In this document: piece by piece, positions 27,957-37,425 of the stretch | Position numbering within the stretch: the first letter of the stretch is position 1 | How the letters are laid out: every line of letters starts with the position of its first letter | Source of the DNA: Roseateles sp. DAIF2 | GTDB taxonomy: Bacteria; Pseudomonadota; Gammaproteobacteria; Burkholderiales; Burkholderiaceae_C | Direction: 5' to 3' | DNA length: 64,000 nucleotides | Assembly: GCF_015624425.1 (NCBI RefSeq) | Contig: NZ_CP049919.1 | Span: 1,550,001-1,614,000, forward strand | Made by a program: the position numbers and the translations under genes | Notes under the pieces: generated by a model | What the model saw: only the letters and a program-made list of their open reading frames with translations | Databases searched by the model: none | What the model was told of the DNA's origin: nothing

Positions 27957-30878
27957 TCAGCTCTCGAAGGGCAGCTTGATTTGCGAGAGGTCCTTGCGGG
28001 TCTCGACCAGCACCAGCGGGCCCTCGTCGAGCACCACCACCGGCGGACGCTCGCGCGGCACATGGACCGGCTTGGGTTCGGCGGCCATCGCCTCCTGCGT
28101 GACGCGGATCTTGTCGGCGTCGGAGTTGACCCATTGCAGGCCCGCACCCTCGGCCACGGCCTGCAGCTCGCCCAGCGGCAGCACGAAGGCCGGCACGACG
28201 GCGGCCGGGGGAGCCACGGGGGCCGGTGCGGCCACGACCGGTGCCGGCGCGGTTTCGGCGGCAGCAGCGACAGCGGCGGGGGCTGCAGCGATCACTTCGG
28301 CCGGCTCGGCCGCGGCCGCGGCCTCGCCATTGCCTTCGGCGGCGCCATCCTGCACCTGATCCTCGCGGCGCTCGCGGCGATAGCGATCGCGGCTGCGGCG
28401 GCGGCGGCCGTCGCGGCCATGGCCCTCGCCGGCATCGTCGCCCTCGGCGCGCGCGACGCCGTCCTCGCCCTCGGTCGCGGCCTCATCGGCCGCGGCTTCG
28501 GGCGCCGGTGCGGCCTGGCCCTCACCGATGGCCAGCTCGCCCTGGTTGCCGGTCTGCTCGGCGCCTTCGGCACCGGCGCGGTCGCGGCCACCACGGCGGC
28601 GGCGGCGGCGGCCCTGGCGCTCCTCGCTCGAGCCCTCGGCCTCCTGGCCCTCGGCCTGGCTGTCGACGAAGGCCGGCGGTGCGTCGTGTGCGGCCGCGGC
28701 GGCGTTCAGGTCCAGCGCGGCCGTGTTCAGCTGTTGTTGCTGATCGTCGGCCGGGACACGCTGTTCCTTGCTGCGCTGCTCGCCGCGCGGACGGCGTTCA
28801 CCGCCACGCTCGCCACGTTCGCCGCGCTCCTGGCGCTGCTCACCGCGCTGGGGGTCCTGCGCCTCCGGCTTGTCGGCGCGGTCCTGGCGGCGATTGCCAC
28901 GCTCACCGCGTTCACCACGCTCGCCACCACGGTCGCCGCGCTCCTGGCGGGCTTCCTGCTGCGGCTTGTTGGCGCCGCCTTCGCGCTTGCGTTCACCGCC
29001 GCGCTCGCTGCGTTCGCCATCGCGGCGGTTGCCGCGGCCTTCGCCGCGACGTCCGTCGCCGCGCTTGCCGCTGCCGTCCTTGCCGCTGCGCTCGGTGCCG
29101 GTGCCCTCGGTCGGTTTGGCCTCGACGACCGGGGCGGGGGCGGGAGCGGCGCCGAACAGGTTCTTGATCCAGCCGAAGAAACCGCCACCGACGGCCGGGG
29201 CGGGCGCTGCCGGCGCGGCGGGGGCCGCGGCCTTAGCGACCGGCTCGGGCTTGGGCGGCGCGATCGGGGCCGGCTGCTCGGGCAGGATGCCCTTGATCAC
29301 CGGTTCCTGCTTGTTCTTCTTGTCGCCGGCATCGCGACGGGTGATGCCCACCTCGTCGGTCGCCTCTTCGATCATCGTGTAGCTGGCCTGCAGGTTCTCC
29401 AGGCGCGGATCGTCGTGGCGCAGGCGCTCCAGCTTGTAGTTGGGCGTCTCGAGATGCTTGTTGGGCACCAGCAGCACGGTGACGCGCTGCTTCAGCTCGA
29501 TCTTGGTGATCTCGGTGCGCTTCTCGTTCAGGAGGAAACTGGTGACCTCCACCGGCACCTGCACATGCACGGCGGCGGTGTTGTCCTTCATGGACTCTTC
29601 CTGGACCATGCGCAGGATCTGCAGCGCCGAGGATTCGGTGTCGCGGATATGGCCGGTGCCATTGCAGCGCGGGCAGGTGATGTGGCTGCCCTCGCTCAGC
29701 GCCGGGCGCAGGCGCTGGCGGCTGAGTTCCAGCAGGCCGAACTTGCTGATCGAGCTGAACTGCACGCGGGCGCGGTCCTGGCGCAGGGCGTCGCGCAGGC
29801 GCTGCTCGACGTCGCGGCGGTTCTTCGACTCTTCCATGTCGATGAAGTCGACCACGATCAGGCCGCCCAGGTCGCGCAGTCGCATCTGGCGCGCGATCTC
29901 GTCGGCGGCTTCCAGATTGGTGCGGGTGGCGGTTTCCTCGATGTCGCCACCGCGGGTGGCGCGCGCCGAGTTGACGTCCACCGAGACCAGGGCCTCGGTG
30001 TGGTCGATCACGATGGCGCCGCCGGACGGCAGGTTCACGGTGCGGCTGAAGGCCGTCTCGATCTGGTGCTCGATCTGGAAGCGGCTGAACAGCGGCGCGT
30101 CGTCGCGGTAGCGCTTCACGCGATGGCCCTGGTCGGGCATCACGTGGTTCATGAACTGATGCGCCTGCTCGAACAGGTCATCGGTGTCGATCAGGATCTC
30201 GCCGACATCGGCGGTGAAGTAGTCGCGGATCGCGCGGATCACCAGGCTGGATTCCTGGTAGATCAGGTAGGCGCCCTTGCCGCCCTTGGCCGCGTCGTCG
30301 ATCGCGGTCCAGAGCTTGAGCATGTAGTTCAGGTCCCACTGCAGCTCGGCGGCGGAACGGCCGATGCCGGCGGTGCGGGCGATCAGGCTCATGCCCTTCG
30401 GGTACTCGAGCTGGTCGAGGTTTTCCTTCAGCTCCTCGCGGTCCTCGCCCTCGATGCGACGGCTGACGCCGCCGCCGCGCGGGTTGTTGGGCATCAGCAC
30501 CAGGTAGCGGCCGGCCAGCGAGACGAAGGTGGTCAGGGCCGCGCCCTTGTTGCCGCGCTCTTCCTTCTCGACCTGGACCAGCAGTTCCTGGCCTTCCTTG
30601 ATCGCGTCCTGGATCTTGGCCGAGCGCACATCGGTGCCCTCGCGGAAGTACTGGCGCGAGATTTCCTTGAAGGGCAGGAAGCCGTGGCGGTCCTCGCCGT
30701 AGTCGACGAAGCAGGCCTCCAGCGAAGGCTCGACGCGGGTCACGACGGCCTTGTAGATATTGCCCTTGCGCTGTTCGCGGCCTTCGATCTCGGTCTCGAA
30801 GTCCAGCAGCTTCTGGCCATCGACGATGGCCAGGCGACGCTCTTCCTGCTGCGTCGCATTGATCAGCATGCGTTTCAT
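27957..30878 (-). CDS. rne: Ribonuclease E
   Basis: The 973-residue endonuclease is the core of the RNA degradosome. The S1 domain occupies about residues 36-120, and the DNase I-like catalytic region has [22 protein letters not shown] (metal Asp near 302) and IVVDFIDM. The zinc-link CPRCNGTG is near 400-407. Beyond residue 510 the scaffold half begins. It has a glycine/aromatic segment [10 protein letters not shown] at about 562-576 that could be an amphipathic membrane-binding helix, a highly charged R/G/E tract (about 600-720) and alanine/proline-rich linkers before a conserved C-terminal block. The ATG at 30878 gives [10 protein letters not shown], the normal start. Confidence 0.97.
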   Translation of the reverse strand: MKRMLINATQQEERRLAIVDGQKLLDFETEIEGREQRKGNIYKAVVTRVEPSLEACFVDYGEDRHGFLPFKEISRQYFREGTDVRSAKIQDAIKEGQELLVQVEKEERGNKGAALTTFVSLAGRYLVLMPNNPRGGGVSRRIEGEDREELKENLDQLEYPKGMSLIARTAGIGRSAAELQWDLNYMLKLWTAIDDAAKGGKGAYLIYQESSLVIRAIRDYFTADVGEILIDTDDLFEQAHQFMNHVMPDQGHRVKRYRDDAPLFSRFQIEHQIETAFSRTVNLPSGGAIVIDHTEALVSVDVNSARATRGGDIEETATRTNLEAADEIARQMRLRDLGGLIVVDFIDMEESKNRRDVEQRLRDALRQDRARVQFSSISKFGLLELSRQRLRPALSEGSHITCPRCNGTGHIRDTESSALQILRMVQEESMKDNTAAVHVQVPVEVTSFLLNEKRTEITKIELKQRVTVLLVPNKHLETPNYKLERLRHDDPRLENLQASYTMIEEATDEVGITRRDAGDKKNKQEPVIKGILPEQPAPIAPPKPEPVAKAAAPAAPAAPAPAVGGGFFGWIKNLFGAAPAPAPVVEAKPTEGTGTERSGKDGSGKRGDGRRGEGRGNRRDGERSERGGERKREGGANKPQQEARQERGDRGGERGERGERGNRRQDRADKPEAQDPQRGEQRQERGERGERGGERRPRGEQRSKEQRVPADDQQQQLNTAALDLNAAAAAHDAPPAFVDSQAEGQEAEGSSEERQGRRRRRRGGRDRAGAEGAEQTGNQGELAIGEGQAAPAPEAAADEAATEGEDGVARAEGDDAGEGHGRDGRRRRSRDRYRRERREDQVQDGAAEGNGEAAAAAEPAEVIAAAPAAVAAAAETAPAPVVAAPAPVAPPAAVVPAFVLPLGELQAVAEGAGLQWVNSDADKIRVTQEAMAAEPKPVHVPRERPPVVVLDEGPLVLVETRKDLSQIKLPFES

Positions 30879-31595
30879 GTCGTTCTTCTCCTCACGCGCT
30901 GGCGGCCTGTGTTTGCCGGCAAGCGCGCAACATCGGTCACGCCGCCCATGGCCCCGTGGCCGGAGGGCGACTCATCGATGCACGTGCAGACGTGGAAGAA
31001 CCGAGGAAGGAATCGCCCTGGACTGGTGGTGATCGAGAGAACAGGTCGTCGATCAGACCATCAGCGTTGGCGCGTGCGTGAGATCAACGACAGGCGGTGC
31101 CGCACGCCTCCATTCCCGGCGCGCAAACTGCGCGGCCCTGCCACGGCCCGGGATGCGCGCCGCGCCGGCCAGATCCTGATAAGGACAGGGCCGGGGCTGC
31201 ATCCGCAAGCGGTGAGGGGTGGGGGAGGTCAGAGGAAGGCTCATCCGCGAGGACTGACGCTGATTGACGCTGGTCCGAGGTCCCGCTCGCCCGCGCCATT
31301 GCGCGGAACAAGGATCGGAGGCCTCGGGCCATGTAAACCTTATTCTTTGCCGCTCCCCGCCCGCTGTGCTTTTTCAGCAGCTCCGGCGGGGCTCGACAGG
31401 GTTCTTGCTACGTTTGCGCTGCCGCATGCCCGCGAAGGCCGCCCGGTCACTTGGGGACAGGGCCCGCCGTCTCAAACACGCGTTGCATCACCTGGGTTGG
31501 ATCCGGCGCACCGGACCCGCCACGCCTGCGCCGTTTGTCTCCGATCTGTAAGAGCCCGGTTAAAATCAGGCAAATCAAATACTTACGGCGCAATC
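30879..31595. other. rne/rluC divergent intergenic region, no gene
   Basis: This 717-bp gap has no convincing ORF on either strand. Part of it must be the rne 5' UTR; in E. coli a 361-nt structured rne leader mediates autoregulation. The AT-richer patch at 31332-31349 is the only plausible rne promoter core, giving a leader of roughly 450 nt. For rluC, TAAAAT at 31561-31566 is a good -10, with TTGTCT at 31535-31540 as an overspaced -35. Both are inferences. Confidence 0.5.
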
Positions 31596-32684
31596 GTGGT
31601 TCGGAACATTATAAGGGCTAAAGCGGGCCCGAAAGCTGGGGTCCGCCCCAGGCCGCCCCAGCCTGCCGCGCCAGCCGGTAAGCGTCCGCCAACTTCAGCC
31701 GTTCCAGCCCCAACGGCGTCTGTCCCGGCGCCGGTCGTACGACATGTGCAGATCGACGAAGGCTCGGCGGGGCAGCGCCTGGACAACTTCCTGCTGCGCG
31801 AACTCAAGGGCGTGCCCAAGACCCATATCTACCGGGTCATCCGCGCCGGCGAGGTGCGCATCAACAAGGGCCGGGCCCAGGCCGACAGCCGCCTGGCCCT
31901 GGGCGACGAGGTACGCATCCCGCCGGTGCGCCTGCCCGAGCGCGTGACGGCCAAGCCGGACTATGTGCCGGCCAAGGAGTTCCCGGTCGTCTATGAGGAC
32001 GAGCACCTGATCGCGGTCAACAAGCCGGCCGGCGTCGCGGTGCATGGCGGCTCCGGCGTCAGCTTCGGCGTGATCGAGCAGCTGCGCCAGGCGCGGCCGC
32101 AGGCCAAATTCCTGGAGCTGGTGCACCGGCTGGACAAGGAGACCTCGGGCCTCTTGCTGATCGCCAAAAAGCGCTCGGCGCTGACCGCGCTGCAGGACCA
32201 GTTCCGCGAACGCGAGACGGGCAAGACCTATGCCGCCCTGGTGATCGGCGACTGGGCCGAGAACAAGAAGGTGGTCGACGTAGCCCTGCTGAAGTTCACC
32301 GGCGCCGATGGCGAGCGCTGGGTGCGGGCGGTCACCAGCTCGCATGATCCGCAGGCCGAACAGGCCAAGCGCTCGATCAGCCTGGTGCGGGTGGCCGAGC
32401 GCCTGGCCGGCTACAGTCTGCTCGATGTCACGATCAAGACCGGCCGCACGCACCAGATCCGCGTCCACCTGGCCCATGAGGGCCATCCGATCGCCGGCGA
32501 TCCCAAATATGGCGACTTCGATGCCAACCGGGCCATGGCCCGCGGCGCGCTGAAGTTCGACCGCATGTTCCTGCATGCCAAGCGCCTGAAGTTCGCCCAT
32601 CCGGCCAGCGGCGCCGAGATCGAGCTGCTGGCGCCGCTGCCGCCCGACTGCGAACGGCTGCTGGCCAGCCTGAGGACCCCATGA
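31596..32684 (+). CDS. rluC: 23S rRNA pseudouridine synthase RluC
   Basis: The 362-residue enzyme isomerises uridines 955, 2504 and 2580 of 23S rRNA (E. coli numbering). An S4 RNA-binding domain lies at about residues 50-110 (GQRLDNFLLRELKGVPKTHIYRVIRAGEVRINKGR). The catalytic domain has HRLDKETSGLLLIAKK with the nucleophilic Asp, and GRTHQIRVHLAHEGHPIAGDPKYGD. The start is uncertain: GTG at 31596 adds a 50-residue proline-rich basic tail, while GTG at 31746 would give a 312-residue protein near the E. coli length. It is divergent from rne as in many proteobacteria and overlaps the next gene by 4 bp. Confidence 0.9.
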   Translation: MVRNIIRAKAGPKAGVRPRPPQPAAPAGKRPPTSAVPAPTASVPAPVVRHVQIDEGSAGQRLDNFLLRELKGVPKTHIYRVIRAGEVRINKGRAQADSRLALGDEVRIPPVRLPERVTAKPDYVPAKEFPVVYEDEHLIAVNKPAGVAVHGGSGVSFGVIEQLRQARPQAKFLELVHRLDKETSGLLLIAKKRSALTALQDQFRERETGKTYAALVIGDWAENKKVVDVALLKFTGADGERWVRAVTSSHDPQAEQAKRSISLVRVAERLAGYSLLDVTIKTGRTHQIRVHLAHEGHPIAGDPKYGDFDANRAMARGALKFDRMFLHAKRLKFAHPASGAEIELLAPLPPDCERLLASLRTP

Positions 32685-33349
32685 GCACCCGTCCCCAACG
32701 CTTCGACCTGATCGTGTTCGACTGGGACGGCACCCTGTTCGACTCGACCGCGCTGATCACCCGCTGCATCCAGCGCGCCGCCGAGGACCTGGGCCTGCCG
32801 CGCCCCAGCGACGCGCAGGCCAGCTATGTGATCGGCATGGGCCTGCACGAGGCCCTGGCCCATGCGGTGCCGGGCCTGGACCCGGCGCGCTACCCGGAGC
32901 TGGGCCAGCGCTATCGCCACCATTACTTCGCGGCCCAGCATGAGGTGACCCTGTTCCATGGCACCCTGGAGATGCTGGCCGCGCTGAAGGCGCGCCATCA
33001 TTGGCTGGCGATCGCCACCGGCAAAAGCCGCCGCGGCCTGGACGAGGCGCTGAAGATCGCGCCCGAGCTGGGCGCGCTGTTCGACGGCAGCCGCACCGCC
33101 GACGAGACCGCCGGCAAGCCCAATCCGCTGATGCTCAAGGAGCTGATGCGCGAGTTCGGTGTCGAGCCCGAGCGCACCCTGATGATCGGCGACACCAGCC
33201 ACGACCTGCTGCTGGCGCTGAACGCCGGCACCGCCAGCGTCGGCGTCGGCTATGGCGCCCATGACCACGAGACCTTCGACGAATTCCGGCCGCTGCACAT
33301 CGCGCATTCGGTGCCCGAGCTGCATGCCTGGCTGATCGAGAACGCCTGA
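32681..33349 (+). CDS. HAD-IA family hydrolase, phosphoglycolate phosphatase-like
   Basis: The 222-residue hydrolase has HAD motif I FDWDGTLFDS at residues 11-20, motif II in IATGKSRRGLDEAL, motif III Lys in AGKPNPLML and motif IV MIGDTSHDLLLA. A helical C1 cap lies between I and II. The close relation to Gph/PGPase and the position after rluC match the proteobacterial rluC-yfbT/gph-like order, but the true substrate is not certain. It overlaps both neighbours (ATGA with rluC, 1 bp with the Rieske gene), so the three are one translational unit. Confidence 0.85.
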   Translation: MSTRPQRFDLIVFDWDGTLFDSTALITRCIQRAAEDLGLPRPSDAQASYVIGMGLHEALAHAVPGLDPARYPELGQRYRHHYFAAQHEVTLFHGTLEMLAALKARHHWLAIATGKSRRGLDEALKIAPELGALFDGSRTADETAGKPNPLMLKELMREFGVEPERTLMIGDTSHDLLLALNAGTASVGVGYGAHDHETFDEFRPLHIAHSVPELHAWLIENA

Positions 33350-33735
33350 TGACGACCGACCCGACCCCCGACCCGCTGCCGCTGTGCCGCTCCGACGAGC
33401 TGCAGGAGCGTGGCCGCGCCCATACCTTCGACGTGCTGCAATGGCGTGAGCCGGCGCGTGCCTTCGCGCTGCGCTTCGACGGCCAGGTGGTGGCCTATCT
33501 GAACCGCTGCGCCCATGTGCCGACCGAGATGGACTGGCAGGAGGGCGAGTTCCTGGACCGCGACAAGCAGTACATCATGTGCTCGATCCATGGCGCGGTC
33601 TACGACCCGCTGACCGGCAAATGCGTGACCGGCATGTGCGGCCGCATGGGCCTGACCAAGATCGCCGTGACGGAACGCGAGGGTCAGGTCTATTGGTATC
33701 CTAGCCGCGACACCAAGCCGGCTTTCGAAGACTGA
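33349..33735 (+). CDS. Rieske 2Fe-2S domain protein
   Basis: The 128-residue protein is essentially a free-standing Rieske domain. The ligands are CxH in NRCAHVPTEMDW (about residues 53-55) and CxxH in IMCSIHGAVYDPLTGKC (about 77-80). Such soluble Rieske proteins act as electron-transfer components or fold-related subunits of unknown partners. It sits between the HAD phosphatase and sppA, a conserved order in Burkholderiales with no established pathway. A further cluster, GKCVTGMCGRMG, adds two extra cysteines after the second motif. Confidence 0.88.
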   Translation: MTTDPTPDPLPLCRSDELQERGRAHTFDVLQWREPARAFALRFDGQVVAYLNRCAHVPTEMDWQEGEFLDRDKQYIMCSIHGAVYDPLTGKCVTGMCGRMGLTKIAVTEREGQVYWYPSRDTKPAFED

Positions 33736-33770
33736 GCCAGAACCCAGGCGCCGCCCGCGCCCATCCCATC

Positions 33771-34766
33771 ATGAATTCCAACGACGACCTGCCCCCGCCC
33801 ATCGGCGAACCCCTGGGCGTGCCACCCCGTCCGGCCCCGGCGGCCGGGAGCTATGAAACGGTGATGGCGCAATTCGCGCGCGACTACCTGCGCGACCGCC
33901 GCAGCGAGCGCCGCTGGCGCGGCTTCTTCCGCCTGGCCTGGCTGGCGCTGATTGTGGTGCTGATGTACCTGCTGTTCTCGCAGCGCCATCCGGGCTCGGC
34001 GCCGTCGACCCCGCACAGCGCCCTGGTCGAGGTGCGCGGCGAAATCGCGGCCGACACCGAGGCCAGCGCCGAGCTGATGGTCTCGGCGCTGAAGAGCGCC
34101 TTCGAGGACCAGGGCGCGCAGGCGGTGATCCTGCGCATCAATTCGCCGGGCGGCAGCCCGGTGCAGGCCGGCATCGTCAACGACGAGATCCGCCGCCTGA
34201 AGGCCAAGCACAACAAGAAGGTCTACGCGGTCGTCGAGGAGATCTGCGCCTCCGGCGCCTACTACATCGCCGCCGCGGCCGACGAGATCTATGTCGACAA
34301 GGCCTCGGTGGTCGGCTCGATCGGCGTGCTGATGGACGGCTTCGGCTTCACCGGCCTGATGGACAAGGTCGGCGTCGAGCGCCGCCTGCTGACCGCGGGC
34401 AGCAACAAGGGCATGCTGGACCCGTTCTCGCCGGAGAACCCGCAGCAAAAGGCCTATGCCCAGGCGATGCTGGACCAGATCCACCAGCAGTTCATCACGG
34501 TGGTCAAGCAGGGCCGCGGCAAGCGCCTGAAGGAAGCCCCGGAGACCTTCACCGGCGTGTTCTGGAACGGCGAGGAGGCCGTCAAGCTGGGCCTGGCCGA
34601 CCATTTCGGCAACCTCGACTTCGTCGCCCGCGAGGTGGTGAAGGCCGAGGAGGTGATCGACTACACGCCGCGCGACAACGTCGCCGAGCGCCTGGCCAAG
34701 CGCTTCGGCGCGGCGATGGGCGAGGGCGCGGTGAAGGCGCTGCGCTCGCTGGCACCGATCCGCTGA
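33771..34766 (+). CDS. sppA: S49 signal peptide peptidase SppA-like
   Basis: The 331-residue inner-membrane serine protease degrades cleaved signal peptides. One TM at about residues 50-68 (FRLAWLALIVVLMYLLF) anchors a periplasmic S49 domain. The Ser is in EEICASGAYYIAAAADEIY and the Lys general base in YVDKASVVGSIGVLMDG. Other marks are RINSPGGSPVQ and FTGVFWNGEEAVKLGLAD. The length fits the short SppA type, which oligomerises, and is half that of E. coli SppA. Confidence 0.9.
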   Translation: MNSNDDLPPPIGEPLGVPPRPAPAAGSYETVMAQFARDYLRDRRSERRWRGFFRLAWLALIVVLMYLLFSQRHPGSAPSTPHSALVEVRGEIAADTEASAELMVSALKSAFEDQGAQAVILRINSPGGSPVQAGIVNDEIRRLKAKHNKKVYAVVEEICASGAYYIAAAADEIYVDKASVVGSIGVLMDGFGFTGLMDKVGVERRLLTAGSNKGMLDPFSPENPQQKAYAQAMLDQIHQQFITVVKQGRGKRLKEAPETFTGVFWNGEEAVKLGLADHFGNLDFVAREVVKAEEVIDYTPRDNVAERLAKRFGAAMGEGAVKALRSLAPIR

Positions 34767-34789
34767 GCCGGTCTGGAGTGAGTACCCCC

Positions 34790-34818
34790 GGGCGCTGCGG
34801 CGCCCCTGTTACTGCTTG
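34790..34818 (+). terminator. Weak terminator after sppA
   Basis: GGGCGC (34790-34795) and GCGCCC (34800-34805) form a tight hairpin with loop TGCG, followed by a T-rich but interrupted tail ending TTGTTTT. Confidence 0.4.
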
Positions 34819-34912
34819 TTTTCCCTCTGTCGAACGGCCGCATCGGCGCCATGCCCCGATGCAATAATCCGGCCCAACTTGAAACGCCAGACCCGGCTCG
34901 GCGAGGCACGGC

Positions 34913-35761
34913 ATGGATATTGACGATCTGAACGAGGGGGGCAGGCAGCCCGAATCGGTGGCGGCGGTCCTGAAGGTGTTTGCGATCCTGCAAGCCCTGT
35001 CCGAACAGCGCGACACGGGCATCTCCGACCTGTCGGTGCGCCTGGCCATGCCCAAGGCCACGGTCTACCGCTTCCTGCAGACGATGAAGACCCTGGGCTA
35101 CGTGCGCCAGGAGTCGGACAGCGAGCGCTACGGCCTGACAATGAAGGCCTTCGAGCTCGGCACCAAGGCGCTGCAGTATCCCGAACTGGTCGACCTGGCC
35201 AAGCACCCTATGCAGATGCTGGCCGACCAGACCGGCGAGACCGTGCACCTGGGCATGCTGATCGACAGCGAGATCATCTATGTGCACAAGGTCGACTCAC
35301 GACACATGCTGGGCATGTATTCGCGCGTCGGCCGCCGCGCGCCGCTGCACTGCACCGCGATCGGCAAGGTGCTGATGGCCTGGGAGCATCCGGAGCGCCG
35401 CGCGCTGGTGCTGAAGGGCGCGGAGTTCAAGCGCTTTCGCGCCAAGACCATCGTCGAGCCGGAGGCCTTCGCGGCCGAGCTGGAGCGCATCAAGGCCCAG
35501 GGCTTCGGCGAGGACCGCGAGGAGTTCGACGAACATATCCGCTGCCTGGGCGTGCCGATCTTCGACCGTCTGGCGCAGCCGATCGCCGGCCTCAGCGTCA
35601 GCTTCCCGAACTTCCGCTATGACGAGGCCAAGGCGCCCGAGGTGGTGCGCATGCTGCAGACCGTCAGCCGCGAGATCTCGGCCCGCCTGGGCTGCAGCCG
35701 CTTCCCGCTGGAGGCCGCGATGAACGCGGCCGCGGCGGCGGCGCTGGTCGAGGGGAGCTGA
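34913..35761 (+). CDS. IclR-family regulator, KdgR-like
   Basis: The 282-residue protein has an N-terminal winged HTH (about residues 17-75: VAAVLKVFAILQALSEQRDTGISDLSVRLAMPKATVYRFLQTMKTLGYV) and an IclR effector domain (TVHLGMLIDSEIIYVHKVDS, RRAPLHCTAIGKVLMAW, LGVPIFDRLAQPIAGLSVSFP). It closely resembles KdgR, the regulator of keto-deoxy sugar-acid catabolism. A GntR-family gene starts 5 bp later, so two regulators form one unit at the border of the aldarate region. An effector related to 2-keto-3-deoxy acids is inferred. Confidence 0.85.
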   Translation: MDIDDLNEGGRQPESVAAVLKVFAILQALSEQRDTGISDLSVRLAMPKATVYRFLQTMKTLGYVRQESDSERYGLTMKAFELGTKALQYPELVDLAKHPMQMLADQTGETVHLGMLIDSEIIYVHKVDSRHMLGMYSRVGRRAPLHCTAIGKVLMAWEHPERRALVLKGAEFKRFRAKTIVEPEAFAAELERIKAQGFGEDREEFDEHIRCLGVPIFDRLAQPIAGLSVSFPNFRYDEAKAPEVVRMLQTVSREISARLGCSRFPLEAAMNAAAAAALVEGS

Positions 35762-35765
35762 GCCC

Positions 35766-36512
35766 TTGACGCAGACCCTGGTGAAGACGCCGCGGCGCCC
35801 CCGTACCCTGGCCCTGGGCCTGGTGGAGGCGCTCAGCGAGCGCATCCGCAGCGGCGCGCTGGCCACCGGCGACCGGCTGCCCACCGAGGCGGCCATCATG
35901 GCCGAGTTCGAGGTCAGCCGCACCGTGGTGCGCGAGGCCATCTCCAAGCTGCAGGCCGCCGGCCTGGTCGAGACGCGCCATGGCATCGGCAGCTTTGTGC
36001 GCGGCCTGGGCGAGGGCGAGGCCTTTCGCGTCGGGCCGCAGCAGCTGGCGACCCTGAACGACGTGGTCGCGCTGCTGGAGCTGCGCATCGGCGTCGAGAC
36101 CGAGGCCGCGGCGCTGGCCGCGCAGCGCCGCAGCGCCGCGCAGCTGGCGCTGATGCACGAGGCCCTGGCCGCCTTCGACGCGGCGGCCGAGGCCGGGCGC
36201 GACGCGGTGGCGGCCGATTTCCAGTTCCATCTGGAGATCGCGCGCGCCACCGGCAATGCGCATTTCGAGCAGCTGATGGGCACCCTGGGCGCGCCCAGCA
36301 TCCCGCGCGCGCGCCTGCCGGGCCTGGAGCAGGTGGATCCGGCGGAGCGCCTGGCCTACCTGAAGCGGGTCAATGCCGAGCATCGGGACATCCTGGATGC
36401 GATCGCTGCGCAGGACGCCGAGGCGGCCCGCGCCGCGATGCGCACCCATCTGGCCAACAGCCGGGAGCGCCGCCGCCGCGCGGCCGCGGCGGCCCTGGCC
36501 GATCCGGGCTGA
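35766..36512 (+). CDS. FadR-subfamily GntR transcriptional regulator
   Basis: The 248-residue protein has an N-terminal GntR winged HTH (RIRSGALATGDRLPTEAAIMAEFEVSRTVVREAISKLQAAGLVETRHGIGSFV) and a C-terminal FCD effector domain. The FCD metal ligands are visible in DFQFHLEIARATGN and in HRDILDAIAAQD. It starts at TTG 35766, about 7 nt after GGGGAG; GTG at 35781 is an alternative. Family members in other bacteria control galactarate, glucarate and hexuronate genes. A palindrome of GntR type lies on the promoter of the glucarate operon at 43399, so this is a good candidate repressor. Confidence 0.87.
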   Translation: MTQTLVKTPRRPRTLALGLVEALSERIRSGALATGDRLPTEAAIMAEFEVSRTVVREAISKLQAAGLVETRHGIGSFVRGLGEGEAFRVGPQQLATLNDVVALLELRIGVETEAAALAAQRRSAAQLALMHEALAAFDAAAEAGRDAVAADFQFHLEIARATGNAHFEQLMGTLGAPSIPRARLPGLEQVDPAERLAYLKRVNAEHRDILDAIAAQDAEAARAAMRTHLANSRERRRRAAAAALADPG

Positions 36513-37265
36513 TCAGCGGCCGGCCGGCAGCAGTTCCAGCGCCTGCTCCAGGCTCAGCTGGTCGACCAGGGCGCCGGAGCCCTGGGCCGGCTGCTGGGCC
36601 TCGATCGCATGGGCGAACTGCACCGCGGGGTCCTGCTGCAGGCGGCGGTACAGCGCGTCCAGGCGCGGGTAGTCGCTGCGGTTGAGCACGCGGTGGAAGT
36701 CGTTCCAGCGGGCGATGCCGGCGAAGTAGGCGTCCGCGGCGCTGCGCTGCTCGCCCAGCAGCCAGGGGCCGTCGCCGATCAGCTGTTCCAGCTTGGCATG
36801 GGCATGGGCCACCTTGGCATGGCCATGGGCCACCAGCAGCTGTTGCTCGGCGCTGCCCTCGGCGGTGTGCTCCAGCGCGTACCACAGCGGCGAGAAGGCG
36901 CCGAAGAAGGTGGTGTTCAGGAAGGCCAGCATCTGGTTGAGCCGGTCGAACTCGGGCGTGCCCTGGGCAAAGCCCAGGCCGCTGTCGATGCCCTGCGCCG
37001 CGATGTGGTTCTGGATCGCCATGCTTTCGCTGATCAGATGGCCCTGGGGGGTCATCAGGGTCGGCGTCTCGCCCAGCGGGTTCAGGCGGCGATAGACCTC
37101 GCTGCTGACCTGCTCGGGCATCTCGATGCGGCTCAGCCGGTAGGGCTTGCCCAGCCATTCCAGCGCGACGATGGAGCCGAAGGAGCAGCCCTCGGGCACG
37201 CCGTAGAACAGGATGGGGGCCGGGGTGACGGTGGCGTTGGCGGCGGTGGTGTTCTGGGTCGTCAT
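36513..37265 (-). CDS. Glutathione S-transferase family protein
   Basis: The 250-residue protein has a thioredoxin-like N-terminal GST domain (ILFYGVPEGCSFGSIVALEWLGKPYRL, then NPLGETPTLMTPQGHLISESMAI with the cis-Pro and ES motif). An all-helical C-terminal domain follows. A Cys sits at the active-site position in PEGCSFGS, as in beta-class enzymes. The substrate is unknown. It is divergently transcribed from a LysR regulator whose dyad lies in the shared gap, so that regulator probably controls it. The ATG at 37265 is used; a TTG two codons upstream is less likely. Confidence 0.87.
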   Translation of the reverse strand: MTTQNTTAANATVTPAPILFYGVPEGCSFGSIVALEWLGKPYRLSRIEMPEQVSSEVYRRLNPLGETPTLMTPQGHLISESMAIQNHIAAQGIDSGLGFAQGTPEFDRLNQMLAFLNTTFFGAFSPLWYALEHTAEGSAEQQLLVAHGHAKVAHAHAKLEQLIGDGPWLLGEQRSAADAYFAGIARWNDFHRVLNRSDYPRLDALYRRLQQDPAVQFAHAIEAQQPAQGSGALVDQLSLEQALELLPAGR

Positions 37266-37400
37266 ATACAAATCTCTCTGGATGGTTGCTTGATGGTTTG
37301 AAGGGTCTCGAAGCGGTGGGTTGTTTTGCCCCGCCGTTCGATGGACTGAAATTTACTTCCGTGGACATTGGGCGACTAGATGGCGTTTTGTCGACTCATG

Positions 37401-37419
37401 GTTCACATTTGTGGACAAT
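37401..37419. promoter_or_regulatory. LysR-type dyad and -10 in the GST/LysR gap
   Basis: GTTCACA, TT, TGTGGAC forms a near-perfect dyad (37401-37416). The GTGGACA half is repeated 50 bp upstream at 37361. GACAAT (37414-37419) ends 6 nt before the LysR ATG, so binding would block the regulator's own -10. Confidence 0.45.
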
Positions 37420-37425
37420 CCGGGC

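Noticed and set aside
27981..31595. A very long plus-strand open frame running through the rne region into rluC
   Set aside because: It is the antisense shadow of rne. Its protein is low-complexity A/L/R sequence without motifs, whereas the minus-strand frame encodes intact RNase E.
37263..37273. TTGTATATGAC at the GST start resembling the glucarate operator
   Set aside because: Only one half-site matches and it overlaps the start codon; there is no dyad.
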